NCBI GenBank assembly: GCA_017617315.1
Contig: JAFZWM010000022.1
Location: 1-64,000 of the forward strand
Direction of reading: 5' to 3'
DNA: 64,000 nt
DNA from: Bacteroidaceae bacterium
GTDB taxonomy: Bacteria > Bacteroidota > Bacteroidia > Bacteroidales > Bacteroidaceae
The notes under the pieces were generated by a model. The model was not told the origin of the DNA. It saw only the letters and a program-made list of their open reading frames with translations, and did not search any database. A program made the translations under genes and the position numbers. Below are positions 10,231 through 18,782 of the stretch, piece by piece. Within the stretch, counting starts at the first letter, position 1. Each line of letters begins with the position of its first letter.

Positions 10231-11208
10231 TTAAAGTTGTAATCCAAAATTAAACGTAACCGACGATGCGCCAACATGATAGTTGGCATACGAAACTCCC
10301 ACTTTTACCTTCGTAAGTTGCAGGCCTGCTCCTATTGATGCGCCCGTCCAGTTGCTGCCGCCTTCCTCTTTCAGTTCCTTGCCTCTTGCAAAGTTGTATC
10401 CGGCGGCTACATAAAACTGGTCGGAAAGCAGAATGTCGGCTCCCAAAACCAGATGTCTGATGAATTTCTGCCCAAAGTTCAGTTTCTTGTTACCGATAGG
10501 GCAGAAGTAGCTGCTGCTCCAGTGGTTCAGATTTGTCAGCGTTGCCGAAAGCCTGAATGGCGCATGCGGCATGGTCCGCGAAATGCCAAGTTGTACGTTT
10601 ACCGGAAGCTTCTCGCGAGTGTCCTCAAAGGCTACGATCTGTCCACCAATGTTCTTTATTGCGAGCGAAGCCGACAGACCGTCGTCCTCGTTGTAATAAT
10701 TTATGCCTAGGTCCACTCCAACGGCCATCGCCGAATTCTTGTCGTAGTTCGAATAGATGATTTTTCCGGTTGCGCCGCCCACCAGTTCGTCAAAGAAGAA
10801 GTAACTGTATGTAAATCCGAAAGCCATATCCTTGCACTTGAAAGTGCCGAGCGTTTCGTCATATTCGTTCGTCTCTCTAAAATCGCCGTAGTCCAGATAT
10901 CGTGCGCTCACAGCCCACGAGCCTCTTTCGCCGTGCTCCTGACAGAACGATGCTCCTGCACATTTAGAGCCTGCAAGATATGTCATGTAGCTTACGCCAA
11001 TCGAGCGGTCGCTCACCGAACTCAGAAGGGCTGGATTGCTTGATACAAGCGATATGTCGTCTTCGATGATAGAAATATTTTCTCCACCAAGTGCCGCCGA
11101 ATGTGCTGAAACCGGCAGTTTCAGAAATTGGAACACAGCGTCCGATCTCTGTGCCATAGCCCCGACACAAATCAAACTGTATAATAAGGTGTAGAGAATT
11201 TTTTTCAT
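10231..11208 (-). CDS. porQ: Type IX secretion system protein PorQ
   Basis: 325 aa with a signal peptide ending GAMAQ, followed by [21 protein letters not shown], the start typical of the PorV/PorQ outer-membrane barrel family; the rest is beta-rich and ends in an aromatic strand (VTFNFGLQL). PorQ belongs to the complex that anchors type IX cargo to the cell surface. The porQ-cmk neighbourhood also occurs in other Bacteroidales (recalled, not checked). The pectate lyase at 58.1 kb could be a client. A general PorV-like barrel with another role is the alternative. Confidence 0.8.
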   Translation of the reverse strand: MKKILYTLLYSLICVGAMAQRSDAVFQFLKLPVSAHSAALGGENISIIEDDISLVSSNPALLSSVSDRSIGVSYMTYLAGSKCAGASFCQEHGERGSWAVSARYLDYGDFRETNEYDETLGTFKCKDMAFGFTYSYFFFDELVGGATGKIIYSNYDKNSAMAVGVDLGINYYNEDDGLSASLAIKNIGGQIVAFEDTREKLPVNVQLGISRTMPHAPFRLSATLTNLNHWSSSYFCPIGNKKLNFGQKFIRHLVLGADILLSDQFYVAAGYNFARGKELKEEGGSNWTGASIGAGLQLTKVKVGVSYANYHVGASSVTFNFGLQL

Positions 11209-11228
11209 CCAAACTTTTAAATTCTTGC

Positions 11229-11236
11229 CAAAGATA
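11229..11236 (-). promoter_or_regulatory. -7 box of porQ-cmk-ispH
   Basis: Minus strand TATCTTTG, exact TAnnTTTG, 20 bases before the porQ ATG. The 248-base intergenic region up to tonB is AT-rich and holds only the two divergent promoters. Confidence 0.65.
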
Positions 11237-11403
11237 CATCAAATTTAAAAAAACTGAAGTATTTTTGTGTCAAAATATATTTTTTGAGGTTCTGCCCTGT
11301 AAATAGAACGCGAAAACAACCGTTTTATGGCGGAAAACCGCAAAAATAATTGTTGGTAAAAAAAAAGTTAAATCAAAAACGTGGTTAATATAAAAAAAAG
11401 TGC

Positions 11404-11411
11404 TACATTTG
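11404..11411 (+). promoter_or_regulatory. -7 box of tonB
   Basis: TACATTTG matches TAnnTTTG and lies 45 bases before the ATG, leaving an AT-rich leader. Confidence 0.65.
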
Positions 11412-11456
11412 CCAACAATGGAATACAATTGAAAACAAATAAATAAAAAAATAATT

Positions 11457-12149
11457 ATGGAAATAAAGAAAACTGAAGCCGCAGACTTGGAGAACAAGAA
11501 GTCGACCAGTTATCTGATTGGTTTTGTTCTTGTCTTTGCGTTGCTTTTCGCAGCCTTCGAATTTACGACTTATGAAAAGAGTGAGGTCATCGATACAGGT
11601 CTTGCTGATATCGTAATCGAGGAAGAGGTTATCCCTGTAACAGAGCAGAAACAGGAAATGGCACCACCGCCACCATCAGCTCCAACAGTATCTGATGTGT
11701 TGAACATCGTTGATAACTCATCTGTTGAGGAGTCTGATATCCAGACTAACGAGGATCTTGGTGAGGCTGTCATCCCTGTAGTTCAGAAGCCTGTTGAGGC
11801 TCCAAAAGTACAGGAAGAGGAGGTTGAGGACCAGACTGTGTTCCAGGTTGTAGAAAAGATGCCTGAGTTCCCTGGCGGTATGGCTGCTTGTTTGAAGTTC
11901 TTGTCAAACAACATCAAGTATCCAACAATCTCTCAGGAGAACGGTGTTCAGGGTAAGGTTATCGTACAGTTCGTGGTAAACAAGGACGGTTCTATCGTAG
12001 ACCCAGTCGTTGTACGTTCAGTAGACCCATACTTGGATAAGGAGGCGCTTCGCGTGATCTCTATGATGCCTAAATGGTCTCCAGGTATGCAGAGAGGTAA
12101 ACCAGTACGTGTAAAGTACACTGTCCCTGTAACATTCAGATTGCAGTAA
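11457..12149 (+). CDS. tonB: TonB energy-transducing protein
   Basis: 230 aa: cytoplasmic N-terminus, one membrane anchor (about 18-38, YLIGFVLVFALLFAAFEF), a periplasmic stretch with PPPPSAP and many Glu/Val/Pro, and a TonB C-terminal domain (about 138-230; FPGGMAACLKFLSNNIKYP, GVQGKVIVQFVVNKDGSI, PVRVKYTVPVTFRLQ). It passes energy from ExbB/ExbD to outer-membrane receptors such as the one at 52.5 kb. Strong codon bias suggests high expression. It has its own promoter and terminator, two genes away from exbB. Confidence 0.93.
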   Translation: MEIKKTEAADLENKKSTSYLIGFVLVFALLFAAFEFTTYEKSEVIDTGLADIVIEEEVIPVTEQKQEMAPPPPSAPTVSDVLNIVDNSSVEESDIQTNEDLGEAVIPVVQKPVEAPKVQEEEVEDQTVFQVVEKMPEFPGGMAACLKFLSNNIKYPTISQENGVQGKVIVQFVVNKDGSIVDPVVVRSVDPYLDKEALRVISMMPKWSPGMQRGKPVRVKYTVPVTFRLQ

Positions 12150-12169
12150 TACCTATTATATATGTTATA

Positions 12170-12200
12170 AAGGCTGCCATTGTGCAGCCTTTTCTTTTTT
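12170..12200 (+). terminator. Terminator of tonB
   Basis: AAGGCTGC (12170-12177) and GCAGCCTT (12184-12191) form an 8-bp stem with a 6-base loop, followed by a T-rich tract. Confidence 0.8.
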
Positions 12201-12219
12201 ATTCACGCTAAAATCGATT

Positions 12220-13197
12220 ATGTACACATCTTCACAGCTGATAGAAAAAGTTAATCTGTTTATCGAGCAGTTGCCTTATGAGCGCAAGCCGGCAGGACTT
12301 TACGACCCCGTGAAATACGTTCTGTCGTTGGGCGGAAAGCGTATTCGCCCGGTGCTCATGCTTATGGCTTACAATCTGTACAAGGAAAATGTTGATGATA
12401 TAATGATGCAGGCCGTTGCGCTCGAGACTTACCACAATTACACCCTTCTTCACGACGATTTGATGGACAAGGCCGATGTGAGAAGAGGCAAGCCGACGGT
12501 TCATAAGAAATGGGACGACAATACTGCAATTCTTTCGGGCGACTCGATGCTTGTGCTCGCTTATCAGAGAATGTTGTCGGGACTCGATTCTGAGAATATT
12601 AAGAAGGTGCTCGACTTGTTTACGGTAACTGCTCTCGAGATTGGCGAAGGTCAGCAGTACGACATGGAGTTCGAGACTCGCAACGATGTTACCGAAGCCG
12701 AATATATCGAGATGATTCGTCTGAAGACATCCGTCCTTCTGGCTTGTGCGCTGAAGATTGGTGCTCTACTTGGCGGTGCTTCGGACAAGGAAGCCGATAC
12801 GTTGTACGATTACGGTCAGGAAATAGGTCTTGCGTTCCAGCTTCAGGATGACTATCTTGATGTTTATGGCGATCCTGCTGTGTTCGGAAAGAAAATCGGC
12901 GGCGACATTCTTTGCAACAAAAAGACATACATGCTCATCAACGCCTTCAACAAGGCGAATGCAGAGCAGAAGAAAGAATTGCAAAAGTGGGTCGATGCCA
13001 AGGAATACGATGCTCAGGAGAAAATTTCAGCAGTAACAAAACTGTATAACGAAATCGGCATCCGTGAGTTGTGCGACAAGAAGATAAACTCATTCTTCGA
13101 ATCGGCAACTGCCAAGTTCGATGCACTCGACGTTCCGGCCGACAAAAAGAAAGAACTGAAACAGTTTGTAAACTCGTTGATGAACAGAAAATCGTAA
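12220..13197 (+). CDS. Polyprenyl diphosphate synthase
   Basis: Chain-elongating trans-prenyltransferase using IPP. The 325-aa sequence has GGKRIRP at 38-44, the first aspartate-rich motif DDLMD at 79-83, and the second DDYLD at 210-214. Chain length cannot be read with certainty; the family in this phylum supplies geranylgeranyl to longer chains, for example for menaquinone. It starts 20 bases after the tonB terminator, and tatD follows four bases after its stop, so the two are an operon. Confidence 0.9.
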   Translation: MYTSSQLIEKVNLFIEQLPYERKPAGLYDPVKYVLSLGGKRIRPVLMLMAYNLYKENVDDIMMQAVALETYHNYTLLHDDLMDKADVRRGKPTVHKKWDDNTAILSGDSMLVLAYQRMLSGLDSENIKKVLDLFTVTALEIGEGQQYDMEFETRNDVTEAEYIEMIRLKTSVLLACALKIGALLGGASDKEADTLYDYGQEIGLAFQLQDDYLDVYGDPAVFGKKIGGDILCNKKTYMLINAFNKANAEQKKELQKWVDAKEYDAQEKISAVTKLYNEIGIRELCDKKINSFFESATAKFDALDVPADKKKELKQFVNSLMNRKS

Positions 13198-13201
13198 GTC
13201 G

Positions 13202-13990
13202 ATGATTGTTGATACACATTCTCACATTTATGTAGAGGAGTTTGATAAAGACAGAGACGAGGCGATAAAACGTGCCAAGGATAACGGAGTAGGGCATCTG
13301 TTCTTGCCGTGTATCGACGAGTCGTCGTTGCCGCGAATGGATGAACTTTGCGCAAAATATCCCGGATATTGTTCGCAGATGATTGGTTTGCATCCAACCG
13401 AGTTGGGAGACGATTGGAAGGCTACATTATATAATATGTACCAACTTCTTTCTGCCAACCCCGGCAAATATATTGCTGTCGGCGAGGTCGGACTCGACTT
13501 GTATTGGGACAAAAGTCGCCAGAAGGAGCAGGAAGAAGTCCTTCGTACACAGATGGAGTGGGCTTTGGGGTTCGACAAACCTCTCATGATTCATTGCCGT
13601 GATGCTTGGGACGAGTTGCTGAATGTCTTTTCCGATTATGACAAGGGTACGTTCAGGGGTGTTTTCCATTGTTTCACCGGAACGGCTGACGAGGCAAAAA
13701 GGCTGCTCGAATATCCTAACTTCAAGCTTGGCATTGGCGGCGTGGTTACGTTCAAAAAATCAACCTTGCCAGAGGCCTTGCAGCATGTGCCGATAGAGCG
13801 GATTGTGCTCGAAACAGACTGTCCTTATCTGGCTCCTGTTCCGCATCGTGGAAAACGTAACGAAAGTGCATTTATAACACATGTGCTCGAAAAGGTGTCA
13901 TTGGTGTATAATTTGCCGTGCGAACAGGTTTCTTGCATTATCAATAACAGTATCAGAGATTTATTTGGTGTACAATTTCTTGAAATGTGA
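13202..13990 (+). CDS. tatD: TatD family metal-dependent hydrolase
   Basis: 262 aa TIM-barrel hydrolase with the family's metal ligands: DTHSHIY at the N-terminus, GEVGLDLYWD, MIHCRDA, GVFHCFTGT and ETDCPYLAPVPHRGK. TatD enzymes are DNases or exonucleases acting in DNA repair or quality control; substrate here not tested. Directly downstream of the prenyl synthase gene (4-base gap). Confidence 0.93.
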   Translation: MIVDTHSHIYVEEFDKDRDEAIKRAKDNGVGHLFLPCIDESSLPRMDELCAKYPGYCSQMIGLHPTELGDDWKATLYNMYQLLSANPGKYIAVGEVGLDLYWDKSRQKEQEEVLRTQMEWALGFDKPLMIHCRDAWDELLNVFSDYDKGTFRGVFHCFTGTADEAKRLLEYPNFKLGIGGVVTFKKSTLPEALQHVPIERIVLETDCPYLAPVPHRGKRNESAFITHVLEKVSLVYNLPCEQVSCIINNSIRDLFGVQFLEM

Positions 13991-14043
13991 AAAAATGTAA
14001 AAATATTTTTTAATAAAAATGTAATTTTTACTAATCAAAGTCC

Positions 14044-14071
14044 TTGTATTTCGCATTTTTTTTGTAATTTG
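14044..14071 (+). promoter_or_regulatory. Probable promoter of the exbB operon
   Basis: GTAATTTG (14064-14071) is one base off TAnnTTTG, and TTG at 14044-14046 stands 17 bases upstream. The leader to ATG 14147 is about 70 bases of AT-rich sequence. Confidence 0.45.
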
Positions 14072-14146
14072 CACCCGATTTAAGGTTTAGAAACAAATAA
14101 AATCGTAATAATTAATTTATTTAATCTTAAAAAATTTAGACACACA

Positions 14147-14950
14147 ATGAAAAAGTTTATTGCAATTCTTGCAGTGATGGGAGTAATGACTTTTGGTCTC
14201 TCTCAGTCTATGATGGCTCAGGATTCTACAGCAACAGCTACAGATTCTACAGCATCTGAAAAGGTAGAGGAAGCAGCAGCTCCAGCAGCAGCTCCAGTAG
14301 CAGCTGGCGAGGAGTCTTTCCACAAGAGCTTGAAGACAAAGTATATCGAAGGTGATGCAGGCTTCATGTCATTGGTAGCCGTAGCTTTGGTATTCGGTCT
14401 TGCATTCTGCATCGAGCGTATCATCTACCTAAGCCTTTCTGAGGTTAACACTAAGAAGCTTCTTGCTTCAATCGAGGAGAAACTTGAGGCTAACGACGTA
14501 GAGGGTGCTAAGGCAGTTGCTCGTGGTACTCGTGGTCCTGTTGCTTCAATCTGCTATCAGGGTCTTATGAGACTTAACGATGGTCTTGATGTAGTAGAGC
14601 GTACAGTTACTGCTTACGGTGGCGTTCAGGCTGGTTACCTTGAGAAGGGTTGTTCTTGGATTACATTGTTCATCGCAATGGCTCCATCACTCGGATTCCT
14701 TGGTACTGTGATCGGTATGGTTCAGGCATTCGATGATATCCAGGCTGCAGGTGATATCTCTCCAACAGTCGTTGCAGGAGGTATGAAGGTTGCCTTGATT
14801 ACAACTATCTTCGGTATCGTTGTTGCTTTGATCCTTCAGTTGTTCTACAACTTCATCCTTATGAAGATCGAGGGTATCACAAGCGAGATGGAGAACTCTT
14901 CAGTTACTCTTCTTGACCTTATTACAAAGTACAACATTAAGAATAAGTAA
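14147..14950 (+). CDS. exbB: ExbB-type proton channel protein (MotA/TolQ/ExbB family)
   Basis: 267 aa inner-membrane protein. A signal-like N-terminus (1-25, ending MMAQ) is followed by a Thr/Ser/Ala-rich stretch with A-A-P repeats (about 26-55), which is longer than in proteobacterial ExbB. The conserved part has TM segments near 72-92, 165-190 and 205-230 (GFLGTVIGMVQAFDDI, VALITTIFGIVVALILQ). Together with the ExbD proteins it uses the proton gradient to drive TonB. Strong codon bias; first gene of a four-gene operon. Confidence 0.92.
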   Translation: MKKFIAILAVMGVMTFGLSQSMMAQDSTATATDSTASEKVEEAAAPAAAPVAAGEESFHKSLKTKYIEGDAGFMSLVAVALVFGLAFCIERIIYLSLSEVNTKKLLASIEEKLEANDVEGAKAVARGTRGPVASICYQGLMRLNDGLDVVERTVTAYGGVQAGYLEKGCSWITLFIAMAPSLGFLGTVIGMVQAFDDIQAAGDISPTVVAGGMKVALITTIFGIVVALILQLFYNFILMKIEGITSEMENSSVTLLDLITKYNIKNK

Positions 14951-14969
14951 TTATTAACTGACGAATAAC

Positions 14970-15452
14970 ATGAAAACAGAGAAAATTTCATCTCTTGTAC
15001 TGTATGTTGTATTCGCAGTAATCATACTTCTTTTTGGTGTATTCTTTACTTATGGATATGACAACCAGTACGTTGCAAATCCAAAGTTCAACGATCCTTT
15101 GATGCTTGATGGCGTAATGATACTTATGTATGCTATGGTTGCTATCACTGCATTGTTGATTGTTTGGAGTTTGGTTAAGAGCTTCCTCCAGAACATGGGC
15201 GGTCCTAAGGGTGAGAACCTTTCAGGTGTTCCTGGTGGAACAATTTCAGCAGTATCTGTTGCAATCTTGGTTGTTTCTTTGCTTGTTGGCTTCTTTGCTC
15301 CAAGCGAGACAATCGTTGCAAATGGTGATGTAGTTACTGATACTACTGCTATTGCATTGGCTGATCACTTCATCTGCTCAATCTATGTTCTGTCTGTTGT
15401 GGCTCTTGTTGCAATGTTCTTCAACATGACAGGTTTCATGAAGAGAAAATAA
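14970..15452 (+). CDS. Small four-helix membrane protein of the exb operon
   Basis: 160 aa with four predicted membrane segments (about 9-29, 47-69, 92-109, 134-153). It resembles no named family that I recognise, but its fixed place between exbB and exbD and the same biased codon use point to a job in the same TonB-energising complex, perhaps as an accessory subunit. This is inference from context only. Confidence 0.75.
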   Translation: MKTEKISSLVLYVVFAVIILLFGVFFTYGYDNQYVANPKFNDPLMLDGVMILMYAMVAITALLIVWSLVKSFLQNMGGPKGENLSGVPGGTISAVSVAILVVSLLVGFFAPSETIVANGDVVTDTTAIALADHFICSIYVLSVVALVAMFFNMTGFMKRK

Positions 15453-15486
15453 CATTTATTGTAGAATTATTAAAAACTAAGAAAAT

Positions 15487-16077
15487 ATGGCGAAAAAAGG
15501 AATGCCCGAACTGAACACCAGTTCAACGGCCGATATTTCCTTTATGTTGCTTATCTTCTTCTTGATTACTACTTCCATGGCTACGGACCGTGGTTTGGCA
15601 CGTCAGTTGCCACCTCCACCAGATCCAAACCAGAAGCAGGATGACGATCAGAATAAGGTTAAGGAGCGTAACGTTCTTAAGATTCGTATGAACTCACAGG
15701 ACTACCTTATGTGTGGTGATGAGTTTATCAGTGTTCTTCAGTTGAAGGACAAGGTTAAGGAATTTATCAAGAATGTTGACGATAATCCTAACTGGCCTGA
15801 GAAGCACCCTGCAAACATTCCACTCATCGGAGAGGTTATGGTAACTTCAAAGCACGTAATTTCTGTACAGAATGACCGTGGTTCAAGTTACAGAGCTTAC
15901 TTCGAGGTACAGAATGAGGTAGTACGCGCTTACAATGAGTTGCGTGATGAACTGGCTAAGTCTCAGTTCCACAAAAAGTCATATGCTGAGTGTACTAAGG
16001 AGGAGCAGAAAGCAATTCGTGAATATTACCCTCAGAAGATTTCTGAGGCTGAACCAAAAAGTTACGGAGGACATTAA
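15487..16077 (+). CDS. exbD: ExbD/TolR family protein, first copy
   Basis: 196 aa: short cytoplasmic N-terminus (MPELNTSSTADISFMLLIFF), one TM helix near 15-33 with the Asp of TADISFML in the place of the proton-carrying residue of ExbD, then a proline-rich linker (QLPPPPDPN) and a periplasmic domain that is longer than in E. coli ExbD. It is followed after two bases by a second exbD. Confidence 0.9.
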   Translation: MAKKGMPELNTSSTADISFMLLIFFLITTSMATDRGLARQLPPPPDPNQKQDDDQNKVKERNVLKIRMNSQDYLMCGDEFISVLQLKDKVKEFIKNVDDNPNWPEKHPANIPLIGEVMVTSKHVISVQNDRGSSYRAYFEVQNEVVRAYNELRDELAKSQFHKKSYAECTKEEQKAIREYYPQKISEAEPKSYGGH

Positions 16078-16079
16078 TT

Positions 16080-16541
16080 ATGGGTAGATTTAAAAAATCG
16101 AATCGCTCAATGCCAGCGATGAACACTTCATCACTGCCTGACTTGATTTTCTCAATGTTGTTCTTCTTCATGATGGTAACCACAATGCGTGAGGTTACTC
16201 TTAAGGTTCAGTTCCGTGCTCCTCAGGGTACTGAGTTGGAGAAACTGGAAAAGAAGTCTTTGGTAACATTCATCTATGTAGGTGCTCCTACAAAGGAACT
16301 GCAGAAGAAGTTCGGTGCTGAGACTCGTGTACAGTTGAACGACAAGTATGCAGAGCCTGCCGACGTACAGGACTATGCTACTCAGGCTCGTATGGATATG
16401 AAGGAAGAAGATCAGCCATTCATGACTGTATCTTTGAAGATTGACCAGGATACTAAGATGGGTGTTGTAACTGATATCAAGCAGGCTTTGCGTAAGGCTT
16501 ATGCTTTGAAGATCAATTACTCTGCTACATTGCGTCAGTAA
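16080..16541 (+). CDS. exbD: ExbD/TolR family protein, second copy
   Basis: 153 aa: MNTSSLPDLIFSMLFFFMM with the membrane Asp in SLPDLIF, then a periplasmic domain of about 115 residues. It differs strongly from the first copy outside the helix, so the two probably form a heteromeric ExbD pair, as is usual in Bacteroidetes. Last gene of the exb operon. Confidence 0.9.
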   Translation: MGRFKKSNRSMPAMNTSSLPDLIFSMLFFFMMVTTMREVTLKVQFRAPQGTELEKLEKKSLVTFIYVGAPTKELQKKFGAETRVQLNDKYAEPADVQDYATQARMDMKEEDQPFMTVSLKIDQDTKMGVVTDIKQALRKAYALKINYSATLRQ

Positions 16542-16565
16542 TCAATCTTAACTGAAATAAAAAAA

Positions 16566-16598
16566 GGCGACTGCTAATTTGCAGCCGCCCTTTTTTTT
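16566..16598 (+). terminator. Terminator after the exb operon
   Basis: GGCGACTGC, loop TAATTT, GCAGCCGCC (nine positions with one A-C mismatch) followed by C and eight T. Preceded by a run of A, so it can also end gtrA on the minus strand. Confidence 0.85.
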
Positions 16599-16603
16599 GT
16601 TTC

Positions 16604-17005
16604 TTACAGTTTTTTTACTGCCAGCCGTACAAGAATGAAACTTGCTACGATGCTTATCAGCAGTGTTGGAATGTAGGCGATGTTGGAATCCATCTTGCAG
16701 ATATCTACGAACAGATACATAAGTCCGAATCTGACTACGAAAAGGTTTATTAGATGTGCCGCCAGAACGCCTATCGCGTTCTTTTTGTTCGGCTTGCTCT
16801 TGAATGTCCAGAGCACCGTCATGAAGTAATTGGCAATGAATGATATTGCGTAACCGCTTACAAGGGCAATCTGGTATATTGTAAACTGCTTAACCGTGAA
16901 AAATATGCAGGCGTCGATGCCTGTTGATATTCCGCCTACGATGCAGAATTTTACGAACTCGAAGAGTTTCTGATTCTCTTTGAGAGTTTTTATTTTTTCT
17001 TTCAT
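16604..17005 (-). CDS. GtrA family membrane protein
   Basis: 133 aa with four predicted TM helices; the first reads FVKFCIVGGISTGIDACIFF, a typical GtrA/DPMS3 start, and WTFKS follows helix two. GtrA proteins are thought to help move polyprenyl-linked sugars across the membrane for O-antigen or wall glycan modification. It lies eight bases after xerD as the last gene of the minus-strand run from 22.2 kb. Confidence 0.85.
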   Translation of the reverse strand: MKEKIKTLKENQKLFEFVKFCIVGGISTGIDACIFFTVKQFTIYQIALVSGYAISFIANYFMTVLWTFKSKPNKKNAIGVLAAHLINLFVVRFGLMYLFVDICKMDSNIAYIPTLLISIVASFILVRLAVKKL

Positions 17006-17013
17006 AAAGATAT

Positions 17014-17946
17014 TTATTTGCTGTTGTAAACTTTGTTTCGCGGATGATGAAGAAGAATTTCTTCGCGCAGACGGCTTTTGTCGAGGTGAGTGTATATTTC
17101 TGTCGTCGCAATGCTTTCGTGCCCCAGCATGGCTTGTATTGCCCTCAGATTGGCTCCTCCTTCGAGCAGATGCGTGGCGAAAGAATGGCGGAATGTGTGC
17201 GGACTTACTTGCTTCTTTATTCCTGTTGCGGCAATCAGCTGCTTTATGACATAGAAAATCATAACTCTGGTTAGATGCTTGCCGCGCGTCAGACTCACAA
17301 AAACATAGTCTTCCTCGCCTTGTTTAATGTCTATTTGATTACGGTCGGCAAACCACGCTTGCAGCTCGCTTACGGCTCTTTCTGAAATAGGGATGAGTCT
17401 TTGCTTTCGTCCTTTGCCCGTAACCTTTATGAAGCCTTGTTCGAGATAGAGGTCGGAAATAAGCAGGTTGCAAAGTTCGCTCACACGCAGTCCGCAACTG
17501 TAAAGAGTCTCGATGATGGCACGGTTGCGTTGTCCTTCGGCCTTGCTCATGTTGATTGCGTTTATCATGGCGTCAATCTCTTCCAGACTGAGGACATCGG
17601 GCAAATGAAGGCCGATTTTAGGCGATTCTAACAGTTCGGTAGGGTCTTGCCTTATTTTTCCTTCTAGAAGCAGGAAATGATAGAAAGAACGCACTCCTGA
17701 GAGTATTCTGGCTTGCGAACGAGGATGGATTCCGACGTCAGCAAGGCCGGCAGCGAAATTCTCGAGTTCGTTTAACGTTGTTTCGAGCGGATTTATTCTT
17801 TCTATCTGCTGGTAGGCAAATAGCTTTTCAATATCCGACAGATAGGCGTTTGCCGTGTTCTGGGTGTACGAGCGTTCGAGCAGAAGATATTGTTTGTAGC
17901 TCTCTCTCAGGTTGTCTGTAAGCTCAACAAAATCTTTGTTTGTCAT
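17014..17946 (-). CDS. xerD: Tyrosine recombinase XerD
   Basis: 310 aa. N-terminal SAM-like core-binding domain (about 12-95), then the catalytic domain with Arg in YSCGLRVSEL, HTFRHSFATHLLEGG (His and Arg), LGHESIATTEIYTH with the His and the nucleophilic Tyr near the C-terminus. XerC/D resolve chromosome dimers at dif during division. No mobile genes are near, and the sequence is of the chromosomal XerD type. The ATG overlaps the stop of the preceding gene by one base. Confidence 0.92.
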   Translation of the reverse strand: MTNKDFVELTDNLRESYKQYLLLERSYTQNTANAYLSDIEKLFAYQQIERINPLETTLNELENFAAGLADVGIHPRSQARILSGVRSFYHFLLLEGKIRQDPTELLESPKIGLHLPDVLSLEEIDAMINAINMSKAEGQRNRAIIETLYSCGLRVSELCNLLISDLYLEQGFIKVTGKGRKQRLIPISERAVSELQAWFADRNQIDIKQGEEDYVFVSLTRGKHLTRVMIFYVIKQLIAATGIKKQVSPHTFRHSFATHLLEGGANLRAIQAMLGHESIATTEIYTHLDKSRLREEILLHHPRNKVYNSK

Positions 17947-18764
17947 CAGTTTTTCTTCTTTTCTTTGACAATGGATGTGAGAGGATGCCGGTTGCCCTTA
18001 ATCTGGTTAAGGATAACCTTTGCAGAGCCGAAACTGAGAAACATATCGAGCCTGATTGGGATATGATTCTTGTCGTCGGTTATGTAGAATGTGATGACTT
18101 CTTTTTCCTTGTTCTTTTTGTCGTATTCAACGAAAGAGAAGACAAGTGTGTTGTATTTCTTCTTGTCGTTGACTTCGATAGTTTTCTTGCCTCGGTAGAT
18201 AATCGTCTCGTTTACGATTTTGCTGCCTTCGGTCATCGGAAACTTTATTTTATGGCCTACTTTGTATTTGCTTGGGTCGAACGAGCGTGCTTGCAGAAGC
18301 ATGCTGACCATATCGTAAATGCACGAGTTGCTGCTTAGCTGTTCCTTGCTAACCACGCCTTTAGAACTTACATGACGGTTGTTGATTACATTCTTTCCTT
18401 CGGGATATGTGTACCAAACCTCGTCGATGTAGTATCGTTTTCCCTCGCGTGCTGCTTTCTTGTAGTAAAGCGGCACGAGTTTGTCGGTGCAGTAAGAAAC
18501 GAGCGTATCGCGGAAGATGAAAATCTTGTCCGCCTGCTTGCTTCCTCGTGTTATAAGATTGGCTTTGAATGCCGATTTTCCGTGATATCTCGTCTGGGTG
18601 ATATCCATCAGGGCAGAACCTGCTTTTACCCATACAAACTTCCAGTTGTAGTACAGGTCGTAGTTTAAAACTTCGCCGTGCTTAAAGGCTTCGTTTTCTC
18701 GTTCGCATTGCGCAGTGCTGCTCAATGAAAGCATGAGCATGGCAATCAGTAGTGTCCATCTCAT
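17946..18764 (-). CDS. DUF3108 domain exported protein
   Basis: 272 aa with a signal peptide (cut after SSTAQ). The sequence FKHGEVLNYDLYYNWKFVWVKAGSA is typical of the start of DUF3108, and the rest is a beta-rich fold (ITDDKNHIPIRLDMFLSFGSAKVIL). Function unknown; periplasmic or outer-membrane associated by the signal peptide. Lies 18 bases after the lipoprotein gene and overlaps xerD. Confidence 0.85.
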   Translation of the reverse strand: MRWTLLIAMLMLSLSSTAQCERENEAFKHGEVLNYDLYYNWKFVWVKAGSALMDITQTRYHGKSAFKANLITRGSKQADKIFIFRDTLVSYCTDKLVPLYYKKAAREGKRYYIDEVWYTYPEGKNVINNRHVSSKGVVSKEQLSSNSCIYDMVSMLLQARSFDPSKYKVGHKIKFPMTEGSKIVNETIIYRGKKTIEVNDKKKYNTLVFSFVEYDKKNKEKEVITFYITDDKNHIPIRLDMFLSFGSAKVILNQIKGNRHPLTSIVKEKKKN

Positions 18765-18782
18765 AATACGGTTCTTTTATGG

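Noticed and set aside
17014..17946. xerD gene as integrase of a second mobile element
   Set aside because: Flanked by core genes in a tight operon, no direct repeats nearby, and the sequence is of the housekeeping XerD type.
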